From positions 1-64,000 of the forward strand of contig NZ_JAHLQG010000027.1 in the NCBI RefSeq assembly GCF_018919065.1: a stretch of DNA of 64,000 nt, in the 5' to 3' direction. Shown here in pieces: positions 26,935 through 34,712 of the stretch. This DNA comes from Blautia sp. MSJ-9 (GTDB taxonomy: Bacteria > Bacillota > Clostridia > Lachnospirales > Lachnospiraceae). The stretch's first letter is position 1. Each line of letters begins with the position of its first letter. The notes under the pieces were generated by a model. It was given only the letters and a program-made list of their open reading frames with translations, was not told the origin of the DNA and ran no database searches. A program made the translations under genes and the position numbers.

Positions 26935-27765
26935 GTGAGGCTTTTCCCTTCCTGTATGTATAACCGAATTTGCCAATTTTATTTCTGTACTTTTGTTTAT
27001 TTTTTCTTCTACACTACTTCCGTCTTTTTCTGATTGTTGTTTTAAATATCCCGGATATGTCTCCATATCGATAATCACAGGATATTCTCCATGTGCGATA
27101 ATATTTTCACCATGAAGATCTGTTGCTCCAAGGGCATATCCCAAAAACAGATGTATGCCCATTCTGAAATAATAATGCTCCACCTCACTTTCGTTTTTAC
27201 AGGGAATATTCTCAATTTTTTCTTCCCATCCATAGGAATCATGAGATAAATATTGTACCGTCCTGCAGGAAATTCCTGTTTTTCTGCATAAATAGTTATA
27301 AAGTTCCTGATATTTTATATTCTTATCAAGACTATGTGGCTTATAGTACAGAATTGTTCCATTATCCAATTCTACCTTCGCCACACTTCGTCCTCCTCTG
27401 TGTGTATCGCCTTTCGACATGTAAATTCCCACAGTCCCGGAAAACTTTCTTCCATCACAGAATATTTTTTGTATCTGTTCTTTTTCTGCATAAAGAGATT
27501 TCCTGATTTCACATTCTGCTCTCTGGATAGAGTTATTTTTTAATTCAAGCAGACGTTTTAACTCGGGATATTCCTGCAGTAAAGATTTTACATATGTTGC
27601 ATTGTTAAGATATTTTTTTTCATAATAATCATATTGTTCTTTTGGCGTACATCCTTTTAGATTTCCCCTTACCTTTTGTTCATAAATATCTAAAATTTTT
27701 ATACGAATCACAAGATATTCTTTTAATATTTCCTCATTGCAATATATTGATTTTTCTAACAACAT
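26929..27765 (-). pseudogene. Truncated class II lanthipeptide synthetase (LanM) dehydratase part
   Basis: 278 codons of a LanM, which is normally about 900-1000 residues. The DUF4135 dehydratase motifs are readable: GDTHRGGRSVAKV (the Asp and His of the CylM kinase-like site), ILYYKPHSLD, YGWEEKIE, and DLHGENIIAHGEYPVIIDMET (catalytic Asp, His and Asn). It then breaks off at about residue 272 with GREKPHF and a stop. The rest of the dehydratase and the whole zinc cyclase domain are missing. The N-terminus also looks short. It would not make a lanthipeptide alone. It overlaps a 41-residue peptide ORF upstream by 10 bp and sits beside a sensor/regulator pair. Confidence 0.8.
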
Positions 27766-27881
27766 ATAATTGATACTACACCAAGCCCCATACTATGTAC
27801 AGCTTCTATATCCTCTGTTTCTATTTTTTCTATCTCTTCTAGTTCCTTTAAAATGTCTCCATTCATCTTTTGTTCGTCCAT
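27756..27881 (-). CDS. 41-residue peptide with Cys-Cys end, possible lanthipeptide precursor remnant
   Basis: Starts MDEQKMNGDILKELEEIE, continues with an acidic helix, and ends HSMGLGVVSIICC. The acidic leader-like N-terminus and a C-terminal Cys-Cys recall class II lanthipeptide precursors such as those ending in FTCC. There is only one Ser in the putative core and no GG site, so it may be a fusion or remnant. The ATG follows a GGAAGGAA site, 25 bp after the sensor kinase stop, and the last codons overlap the start of the LanM fragment. It could alternatively be a signalling peptide for the adjacent kinase. Confidence 0.5.
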   Translation of the reverse strand: MDEQKMNGDILKELEEIEKIETEDIEAVHSMGLGVVSIICC

Positions 27882-27905
27882 AATAATTCCTTCCCAGCTA
27901 GATAC

Positions 27906-29366
27906 TCATTTGATTTCAATCATGAGATTTGCTTCAAATATATTTTTATGAAATTTAAAATCAACCATTCCCTCATATTTGTTAACGATTTCTTTTACAC
28001 TTTCAATTCCCCATCCGTGTTTATTTTTTTCTTTTTTGTTACTTATAAACCTCTCACCTTTTGTCACTGGTTCGATTTCATATGTATTTATAACTTTCAA
28101 AATAAACATATCATTTTTATTCGCAATATATAACTTTATCTCTTTCTTTTTACTTTTCATTGAGGCTTCTATTGCATTGTCTAATAAATTTCCCAATATC
28201 ATGATAACATCCGAGTCTTCCAAAGGAATATTCTCAAAATCAGCATTTACCTTAAATGCAATGTTATATTTTTCTATTTTCCTATATTTGATATTTAACA
28301 TAAAATCTACAATAGGTATTCCCGTCCAAACTAAATTATCGGAAGTAAAATTATTATTTTGAAAATTTTTAATGAACATCAACGCCTCTTCTATTTTATC
28401 GTTTTCAAGGCATTCTTCCAAAAATGAAAGCAAATGTTTTTCATCATGAATAATACATCTGTACTTATTATAAGCACAATTTAATTCTTCATACTGTTTT
28501 TGCATAGTTTCATATCGGATATTTAAAATTTCGCACTGAGCATCATTCATCTTTTTCTGGTATCTCATAGTCAAGGACAAAAATAAAAAAATCAGAATTC
28601 CAAAGATAATTAAAGTTCCCTTTAAATTACTTTCATATATCTTATCTTCACTAAAAATGAATACACTTAATATCCCGATTTCCAACATACCAATGCCCCA
28701 AACAATGCTTTTATTAAAACATAACGCATTTTTCATTACTTTTGATATTTCAAATATCTTATTCATAATAAGCATTATGCAAAACAATACAATCAAATAA
28801 ATAATTTCACTATACGAATGTGATCTCGGGTAATGCAAAAAATCCACAAATTTTTTTTGTTCAAATATTCCAACATAAGCAATGTATACTTCTTTAGCAA
28901 TTGCAATATTTGCCAAATAAAAAACTTCCCATATATAAGCTTGCAATAATGTAGATTCGTAAAACAAATATAAATACAATACCGGTAAAATATTTCCTAA
29001 TCCAATCATCGTAATAGATTGATACATATCCCAGTATTGTCCTTCAATCCAAACGACCATAGCTATAAACAAAAATGTTCCACATGCTCTCGAATTCTTT
29101 TTTATTCTTTTATAAAAACACATAATCATTCCAAAACTTATATATAAAAATATGAAACAATTTCTTAGTTTTTCTACATTGTTTTTTCCCCAAAAAAGAC
29201 ATGATAAAGTATATCCACCAACAAACAATAAAGTGTACATCACTCCTTTCGAAATATAATGCTTCTTTTCCAATAGCTTCCGCTTCGGAAACATCTGTCC
29301 AAATATCCAGACACCTATCCCAGTCTCCATAAACGTTGCCAGTCCATACAATAAAACTTTCAGCAT
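27906..29366 (-). CDS. GHKL-family sensor histidine kinase (AgrC/BlpH-like)
   Basis: A 486-residue kinase. Six to seven membrane segments fill residues 1-about 265, followed by a dimerisation region with the likely phospho-histidine in CIIHDEKHLLSF. An ATPase domain follows with N box NLLDNAIEAS and G box KHGWGIESVKEIV. Polytopic GHKL kinases of this type sense secreted peptides and pair with LytTR regulators, and the LytTR gene lies directly upstream with a 3-bp gap. No AgrB-type peptide processing gene is present. The gene is visibly more AT-rich than the flanking housekeeping genes, suggesting acquisition. Confidence 0.85.
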   Translation of the reverse strand: MLKVLLYGLATFMETGIGVWIFGQMFPKRKLLEKKHYISKGVMYTLLFVGGYTLSCLFWGKNNVEKLRNCFIFLYISFGMIMCFYKRIKKNSRACGTFLFIAMVVWIEGQYWDMYQSITMIGLGNILPVLYLYLFYESTLLQAYIWEVFYLANIAIAKEVYIAYVGIFEQKKFVDFLHYPRSHSYSEIIYLIVLFCIMLIMNKIFEISKVMKNALCFNKSIVWGIGMLEIGILSVFIFSEDKIYESNLKGTLIIFGILIFLFLSLTMRYQKKMNDAQCEILNIRYETMQKQYEELNCAYNKYRCIIHDEKHLLSFLEECLENDKIEEALMFIKNFQNNNFTSDNLVWTGIPIVDFMLNIKYRKIEKYNIAFKVNADFENIPLEDSDVIMILGNLLDNAIEASMKSKKKEIKLYIANKNDMFILKVINTYEIEPVTKGERFISNKKEKNKHGWGIESVKEIVNKYEGMVDFKFHKNIFEANLMIEIK

Positions 29367-29369
29367 TCT

Positions 29370-30077
29370 TCATACCCCCCAGTAATTCAGAATTGCTTCT
29401 CTGACACCTTTGAATCTTTCTCTGCCAACTGTAATAATATTACCGTCCCGCATATAAAGATCCCTTCCTTTCATCTTCATCACATGTTGGATGTTTGCAA
29501 GATATCCTCTGTCAGATATAATAAATTCTTTTGAATTCAGTTCTTTTTCTACTGTTGACAGACTTGCTCTGATCTTTACTTCCCCACGCCTGTGCACAAA
29601 AATCACATATTTTCCTTCTTTTTTCATATAGAAAATATCAGAATATGCCAGTTTTTCAACTTCGTTTCTTTTATTTATGATATAGTACCGCTCTTCTTTC
29701 TCCATAATTACAGGAAGAAGCGCATCATAAGCCTGCGGAAGTTTTTCCTTCAGACACTCTTTGGGGATATAACGATAGGTGTTTACCTCATATGCTTCTA
29801 TTGCATAATCCACAAAATTTGTAATAAATATAATAACCGGATCCGGATAAAGTCTGCGTATCTCTCTTGCTGCCTCTATTCCGTTTTCTCCCGGCATCCG
29901 GATATCCAGAAGATACATATCGAATTTTTCTTCCTTCAATCCCAGCAGAAACCATTCCACATTCTGGTATGTCGTTACCGTACAATCTATATTTTTCTCT
30001 GCAAAATACTGTTCTGTAATCTCCTTTTCTTTTTTCAGATACATTTCGTCATCATCCAGAATCATTATTCTTATCAT
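29370..30077 (-). CDS. LytTR-family response regulator (AgrA/ComE-like)
   Basis: A 235-residue regulator. The receiver domain (1-about 120) has the acidic pocket LDDDEMY and phospho-acceptor Asp58 in YLLDIRMPGENG. The LytTR DNA-binding domain (about 140-230) contains DIFYMKKEGKYVIF, VEKELNSKEFIISDRGYLANI and GRERFKGVREAI. Partner of the GHKL kinase encoded next. It is expected to bind pairs of short direct repeats spaced about 21 bp; a candidate pair lies at 30806-30836. It starts 5 bp after the unknown upstream gene. Confidence 0.92.
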   Translation of the reverse strand: MIRIMILDDDEMYLKKEKEITEQYFAEKNIDCTVTTYQNVEWFLLGLKEEKFDMYLLDIRMPGENGIEAAREIRRLYPDPVIIFITNFVDYAIEAYEVNTYRYIPKECLKEKLPQAYDALLPVIMEKEERYYIINKRNEVEKLAYSDIFYMKKEGKYVIFVHRRGEVKIRASLSTVEKELNSKEFIISDRGYLANIQHVMKMKGRDLYMRDGNIITVGRERFKGVREAILNYWGV

Positions 30078-30082
30078 AGCAA

Positions 30083-30637
30083 TTATTCCTCCATGAATGT
30101 ATAAAATCTGAATTTCTTCACATCATAAAAATAACTTTCATCCTTATTGATGACCAGCTCATAAACCTCGATATCCCCTTTGGTTGTCACATCAGTTCTG
30201 TGATACTGATAAATGTATCTGCCTTCCTCATGGTTTTTTACCTTTCTGATGATATCATCCACCAGTTCTCCGATTGTCATCGGACTGTCTCTGGAAGGTC
30301 TCCATCTTCCAATCATACCACGAACCTGTGACTTGGTCAGTTTAATTCTCTTTCCAAGAAGATATCCTTTCGGGAAAAAGTCTTCTCTGGTCTTTCCTGT
30401 CTTTTTTAATATCTCACGTATTGTCTTATTTTCTTCATCTAAAGCAAATCCCATATTAGCATAAGCCTGCATATGAAGCAACGCTAATTCGAGATATTTA
30501 CTGTTTTCAGATTCTTTATTCCATAACAGTAATTTGTCCAGGCTTTTATATACAGTTTCTCTGATTGTAATTCCCTGATTTTGCAAAGTCTGCAAAGAAA
30601 ACATCATGGTATACAAATCCTTTGTATATTCGTCCAT
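30083..30637 (-). CDS. Unrecognised 184-residue protein heading the kinase-regulator operon
   Basis: I do not recognise this family. No signal peptide or membrane segment is seen. The N-terminal half is helical (YTMMFSLQTLQNQG, LALLHMQAYANMGFALDEEN). The middle has a basic patch (YLLGKRIKLTKSQVRGMIGRWRPSRDS), and the C-terminus resembles a beta-rich segment (RTDVTTKGDIEVYELVINKDESYFYDVKK). It is 5 bp upstream of the LytTR regulator, so it likely acts in the same circuit. The basic patch suggests nucleic-acid binding, but that is only inference. Confidence 0.7.
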   Translation of the reverse strand: MDEYTKDLYTMMFSLQTLQNQGITIRETVYKSLDKLLLWNKESENSKYLELALLHMQAYANMGFALDEENKTIREILKKTGKTREDFFPKGYLLGKRIKLTKSQVRGMIGRWRPSRDSPMTIGELVDDIIRKVKNHEEGRYIYQYHRTDVTTKGDIEVYELVINKDESYFYDVKKFRFYTFMEE

Positions 30638-30805
30638 ATTCCTATATTCCTCCTGTCATAAAACATATCAAATTTGATTAGTCGCTTGTCATTTATATCC
30701 TTATACATATTTAATTCCGTCTGTTAAACTTTATCAAAGGAAAGGATTTTTATTTATGAAAAATCAGGATTAAATATAATTACAATTCGACAATTTTCGT
30801 GTTTT

Positions 30806-30862
30806 TGTCCTCGAAAAGCATTTTTCTGACCTCGAAGCAACAATCAGGAAATGCTTTTTATT
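30806..30862 (+). promoter_or_regulatory. Direct repeats (LytTR-box-like) overlapping a terminator-like hairpin
   Basis: TGTCCTCGAA at 30806-30815 and TGACCTCGAA at 30827-30836 are near-identical and 21 bp apart, the spacing used by LytTR regulators. A hairpin (AAAAGCATTT..CTGA with TCAG..AAATGCTTTT, about 30814-30855) and a T-rich run overlap the second copy. The stretch 30638-30960 is the divergent region between the regulator operon and the lysin gene; I see no other gene in it. Confidence 0.5.
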
Positions 30863-30960
30863 TTTTTCTGTTTCATGTTTACATTTTTCCCTTTTCTCAC
30901 TCTTTATAAGATGTATCACCGGTGAGCAAATAAATAATCAAATTTCAGGAGGATAAAAAA

Positions 30961-31848
30961 ATGACAAAAACAGAAAAAGCAGTAACATGGGCAATTGAAA
31001 TCGCAAACGATCCGGCACACGGATATGATCAGGATAACAGATGGGGACCGGACTACGATTGTTCTTCACTGGTAATCTCTGCATGGCAGCAGGCTGGTGT
31101 ACCTGTAAAAACAAAAGGAGCTTATAATACCAAAAGTATGAAGTCTGTTTTCCTGTCTTGCGGATTCAAAGACGTTACTTCCAGTGTTAATCTTGACAAC
31201 GGAAGCGGTATGAAACGCGGTGATGTACTGTTAAACATTGCACGCCATACAGTTATGCATATCGGCAACGGCAAAGTAGTTTCTGCCAGTATAAATGAAA
31301 ATGGTGGAGCCCACGGTGGTACTCCGGGTGACCAGAATGGCAACGAAATTAAAATCCAGAATTACTACAACTGCCCGTGGGATTGTGTTCTTCGTTATAA
31401 TGAAGATTCTACATCTACGGATCCAGAACCACAGCCAACTACTGGAAATGCCAAAATCCGCAAAGGTCAGAGTTATGCCAATAAATTTGCCAATACTGGC
31501 ATCTCCATTACCGGGAAAAGAGATGCTGCCACTAAGAAAGCAGCTATTAAAGTTCTTCAGACAGCTCTGAACAAAGATTATGGTGCCGGTCTGGATGTAG
31601 ACGGTATCTGGGGAACTAACACAAGCAACGCCCTTGGTAAACATTACGTAAAAAGCGGTGAAACCCAGTATATGGTAACTGCCGCTGAGATTCTCCTTCT
31701 TTTACGTGCTTATGATCCAAATGGTGTGGAAATTCCTGGTACCTTTGGCTCTGGTCTTCTTTCAGCTGTAAAAGCATTCCAGAAAGCACAGGGCTTAACA
31801 GTTTCCGGAACTTGTGACAGAAACACTTTCCTGAAACTTATCAACTAA
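30961..31848 (+). CDS. Phage-type lysin: NlpC/P60-like peptidase with peptidoglycan-binding domain
   Basis: 295 residues. An N-terminal cysteine peptidase domain (residues 1-about 145) has the nucleophile in YDCSSLVISAWQQAG and the histidine in ARHTVMHIGNGKVV. A Pro-rich linker (STDPEPQPTTGN) follows, then two peptidoglycan-binding-like modules. The last ends LLSAVKAFQKAQGLTVSGTCDRNTFLKL. There is no signal peptide, as in phage endolysins released through holins, yet no other phage gene is present. It is transcribed away from the peptide-sensing operon, and its leader holds the LytTR-like repeats, so it may be a regulated lysin. It has a strong AGGAGG site. Confidence 0.8.
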   Translation: MTKTEKAVTWAIEIANDPAHGYDQDNRWGPDYDCSSLVISAWQQAGVPVKTKGAYNTKSMKSVFLSCGFKDVTSSVNLDNGSGMKRGDVLLNIARHTVMHIGNGKVVSASINENGGAHGGTPGDQNGNEIKIQNYYNCPWDCVLRYNEDSTSTDPEPQPTTGNAKIRKGQSYANKFANTGISITGKRDAATKKAAIKVLQTALNKDYGAGLDVDGIWGTNTSNALGKHYVKSGETQYMVTAAEILLLLRAYDPNGVEIPGTFGSGLLSAVKAFQKAQGLTVSGTCDRNTFLKLIN

Positions 31849-31862
31849 TTTCTGGCAGATAA

Positions 31863-31901
31863 ATATCCGGCAGAATCCTTTCCTCTGATTCTGCCGGATA
31901 T
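31863..31901 (+). terminator. Strong hairpin after the lysin gene
   Basis: A stem of about 16 bp (ATATCCGGCAGAATC.. with its complement) starts 15 bp after the stop, with no T-run. A similar ATATCCGGCAG-type stem closes the rRNA methyltransferase gene near 43100. Confidence 0.6.
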
Positions 31902-31930
31902 ACCCCCTTCACTATTTCTTGTATATAACA

Positions 31931-31981
31931 AAAAGAAGCAATTTTGACCCCCATTAAAATGGTCTCAAAACTGCTTCTTTT
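31931..31981. terminator. Bidirectional terminator between convergent genes
   Basis: AAAAGAAGCA..TTTTGA pairs with TCAAAA..TGCTTCTTTT. Runs of A and T on both sides let it act for the lysin (plus) and the lipoprotein (minus). Confidence 0.75.
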
Positions 31982-31995
31982 CGCATTTTTACATT

Positions 31996-32760
31996 CTACC
32001 ACGGAACATATTCACCGCTGTTTTCATCATAATAATACCAACCGTTTCCTCTGCCTATAGGACCGCAATCAGTTTCCGCAGCCTGAAAGTGTATATAGGA
32101 ATTAGTTCCCGGATCCCAAGAATACAGGTCATACGGATCACTTACTTCTTCTGATGCATCATCAGGTGCGGTCCAGGTCCAGTAGTATTTATTGCCATCC
32201 TGATCCGTGACACCATCCCCATTCACCATAGCATCACCAATATCCTCCCAGCTTCCATAATAATTTCCGTCACTGTCGTACCAGTTTCCATCGTCAGCCT
32301 GAGAAATCAGCCTTCCATTTCCCTCACTGTCATATACCATTGCCTGATCTGCCCTCTGGTCAGATTGAGTACCACCATTACCTGTTGAACCATTATCTTC
32401 AGATGCAGAAGTGTCCACCCCTGTGGTCTGGGAATCGTCTGTATCAGTTCCTGCAGTGCCGTCTGTTCCATTCCCTGAATTCTGTACATCGCCCGCATTA
32501 TTGGATGAGGCAAATACTTTCGTCTTCTTATCCGCAGTCTGATTTGAATTTTCTTTTCCACCGGATGTACTTTTATTTACCTGTTTTTTATCCGGCTGAG
32601 ATTTTTCTGCTGTTTTTTGTTTTGCCTGTTCGGATTTCCCCTGTGCGTTCTGCGTATAATCAACCTGTGTTGCTGTTTTATTCTGTTCCGCACAGCCAGT
32701 CATAGCAGCCGCTGCTGCTAAAATCCCTGCCATAATAATTACAATCTTTTTCTGCTTCAT
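31996..32760 (-). CDS. Lipoprotein with disordered linker and W-D-x-D-G-N repeats
   Basis: 254 residues. A signal peptide ends in the lipobox AAMTGC (Cys23). A long Lys/Gln/Ser/Thr/Asp-rich linker (about 24-145) follows, and a C-terminal region of short aromatic units such as NWYDSDGNYYG and GWYYYDENSGEY. The unit resembles choline-binding or cell-wall-binding repeats in style, but I cannot assign it. A second lipoprotein in this window (54847-55995) ends in the same kind of unit (TWCDDDGNTYD). No operon partner. Confidence 0.75.
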   Translation of the reverse strand: MKQKKIVIIMAGILAAAAAMTGCAEQNKTATQVDYTQNAQGKSEQAKQKTAEKSQPDKKQVNKSTSGGKENSNQTADKKTKVFASSNNAGDVQNSGNGTDGTAGTDTDDSQTTGVDTSASEDNGSTGNGGTQSDQRADQAMVYDSEGNGRLISQADDGNWYDSDGNYYGSWEDIGDAMVNGDGVTDQDGNKYYWTWTAPDDASEEVSDPYDLYSWDPGTNSYIHFQAAETDCGPIGRGNGWYYYDENSGEYVPW

Positions 32761-32941
32761 TTTGTTGTCCTTTCTACATTTACTAAAAATGTCACTGCCT
32801 TTATCATAATGTGCTTTTCCTGTTCATTATGACATACTTCACAGGCTTCGATGCCTCATATGTCCCTTATCTGTCATAAAAAGGACATTATTATTTATAG
32901 ATAAAACAAATAAAACACTGGTATTTATTTGCACAATGAAT

Positions 32942-32970
32942 TTCAAATCCAGACAAGTTTTGAGTATAAT
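32942..32970 (+). promoter_or_regulatory. Probable sigma-A promoter for the redox protein gene
   Basis: TTCAAA, a 17-bp spacer and TATAAT at 32965-32970, about 85 bp before the start codon. The -35 matches at four of six positions. Confidence 0.5.
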
Positions 32971-33056
32971 AAGTTTATTGGCAGTACCTTAAATATTTTT
33001 AGGAAAATACGGAATATCAGAAAAGTACTGTAAATAAAAAAGGGAGGAAGTTACTT

Positions 33057-33581
33057 ATGAAAATCGGAGTAACAGAAGCAAGTCCAAGAGCAATTCAGCG
33101 GGCAGCAGAAAAAAAATTTAAAGGCGGCTATTATTGCTGCGAAGCATTGATCAGTGCGATCAGAGAGGAATTCAAACTTGACGTTCCCGAAGAAGTTATC
33201 GCAATGGCATCTGGTATGGCAGTAGGAGCAGGAAAATCAGGATGTATCTGCGGTGCATTTAACGGAGGAATTCTTGCATTGGGAATGTTTTTTGGCAGAA
33301 CCGGACAAAATGGTCCAACAGATCCAAAGAGTATCAAATGTATGGAATTGACACATGAACTTCACGACTGGTTTAAAAAAGCAAATGGAAAAAATGCAAT
33401 CTGCTGTCGTATTCTGACAAAAGAATTCAATATGGGACAGGGCGAACACAAAGAACAGTGTATCTATTTTACAGGGTTATGTGCATGGAAAGTAGCCCAG
33501 ATTGTCTGTCGCGAGCTGGGAATCAAAAATCAGGATGAGATTGATGAACCGGCAGAGAGACGTACCATTGAAGAAATTTAG
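33057..33581 (+). CDS. C_GCAxxG_C_C family redox protein
   Basis: 174 residues. The family's cysteine pattern is present: YCCEAL near residue 24, then GKSGCICGAFNGG, and later ICCRILTKEF, KEQCIYFTGLCAW and IVCREL. Such proteins are thought to be membrane-associated redox or metal-cluster proteins and often lie next to transporters or oxidoreductases. A TDT transporter gene follows 93 bp later on the same strand. It carries an AGGGAGGAAG ribosome site. The reaction is unknown. Confidence 0.85.
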   Translation: MKIGVTEASPRAIQRAAEKKFKGGYYCCEALISAIREEFKLDVPEEVIAMASGMAVGAGKSGCICGAFNGGILALGMFFGRTGQNGPTDPKSIKCMELTHELHDWFKKANGKNAICCRILTKEFNMGQGEHKEQCIYFTGLCAWKVAQIVCRELGIKNQDEIDEPAERRTIEEI

Positions 33582-33674
33582 TCAAATCAGACTGCGGGCA
33601 GATATTTGACTATGATCAAGCAGCAAAACTAATCACAAATATCTGCTTATATAACAGGAAAGGATAAGACAACA

Positions 33675-34598
33675 ATGAAAAACACAATTAAAAAAATTCC
33701 TATCCCGCTTTGCGGTGTAATGCTTGGTCTGGCGGCACTGGGAAATCTCTTACAGAGTTACTCAGAAGGAATCCGCTATATCTGCGGAATCCTGGCAGCA
33801 TTTTTGCTCATACTTGTTTTACTGAAATTAATCATGTTTCCACAAATGGTCAGGGAAGACATGAAGAATCCCATCATGGCAAGCGTATCCGGAACATTTC
33901 CCATGGCTTTAATGCTTCTCAGTGTTTATGTAAAACCATTTATCGGCAAAGCAGCTTATTTTATCTGGCTTCTGGCAATCTGTCTCCATATAATTCTGAT
34001 CATATATTTTACAGTAAAATTCTTACTGAAATTACAGATGCCAAAAGTTTTCGCAAGCTATTTTATTGTATATGTAGGAATTGTAGTAGCATCTGTTACA
34101 GCCCCTGCTTATGAAAAGGCAGCCTCTATCGGAACAGCAGCATTCTGGTTTGGTTTTGTCACACTGATCCTGCTTCTGATTCTGATAACCTACAGATACG
34201 TAAAATTCAAAGAAGTACCAGATCCCGCAAAACCGCTCATCTGCATTTACGCAGCACCGACAAGTCTTTGTATTGCCGGATATGTACAGTCAGTAATGCC
34301 GAAGTCATATGGCTTTCTTACAGGAATGCTGGCAGCAGCAACCGCAATTTATATTTTTTCACTGGTAAAGGCAATTACATATCTGAAAATGCCGTTTTAC
34401 CCAAGCTATGCTGCATTTACATTCCCATTTGTAATCAGTGCAATTGCATCCAAACAGACTATGGCATGCGCTGCAAACATGGGAAAACCTCTTCCGTTTT
34501 TAAAATATGTAGTGCTGATTGAAACAGTAATTGCAGTACTTTTAGTAGTATATACGTTTGTGCGCTATATGGGATTCCTGTTTGGACAGAAAAAATAG
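33675..34598 (+). CDS. TDT/SLAC1-family transporter
   Basis: A 307-residue protein with ten predicted membrane helices, of the tellurite-resistance/dicarboxylate transporter (TehA, SLAC1) type. The N-terminus IPIPLCGVMLGLAALGNLLQ and the segment SGTFPMALMLLSVY carry the family look. Members move anions such as malate, sulfite or tellurite; the substrate here is not determinable. It is probably cotranscribed with the upstream redox protein gene. Confidence 0.85.
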   Translation: MKNTIKKIPIPLCGVMLGLAALGNLLQSYSEGIRYICGILAAFLLILVLLKLIMFPQMVREDMKNPIMASVSGTFPMALMLLSVYVKPFIGKAAYFIWLLAICLHIILIIYFTVKFLLKLQMPKVFASYFIVYVGIVVASVTAPAYEKAASIGTAAFWFGFVTLILLLILITYRYVKFKEVPDPAKPLICIYAAPTSLCIAGYVQSVMPKSYGFLTGMLAAATAIYIFSLVKAITYLKMPFYPSYAAFTFPFVISAIASKQTMACAANMGKPLPFLKYVVLIETVIAVLLVVYTFVRYMGFLFGQKK

Positions 34599-34659
34599 CA
34601 AAGAAAAAACGTAAGTCATAGAAATGTAGTTCTTTTTTAACTTTGAGTATTACAGGAAA

Positions 34660-34687
34660 AAGCAGGTATGAAAAATACCTGCCTTTT
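34660..34687. terminator. Bidirectional terminator
   Basis: AGCAGGTAT and ATACCTGC(C) form a stem with A/T runs on both sides, between the convergent TDT gene and yjiM-like gene. Confidence 0.75.
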
Positions 34688-34712
34688 CTATAATCTTATA
34701 ATATCTTCACAG

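Noticed and set aside
26929-27765. A functional LanM gene
   Set aside because: It lacks the remainder of the dehydratase and the entire cyclase, and no transporter/protease or immunity gene is in the island.
27756-29366. A complete agr system (AgrB-AgrD-AgrC-AgrA)
   Set aside because: A GHKL kinase and LytTR regulator are present, but no AgrB protease is found, and the peptide lacks the AgrD layout of a mid-chain Cys followed by an acidic tail.
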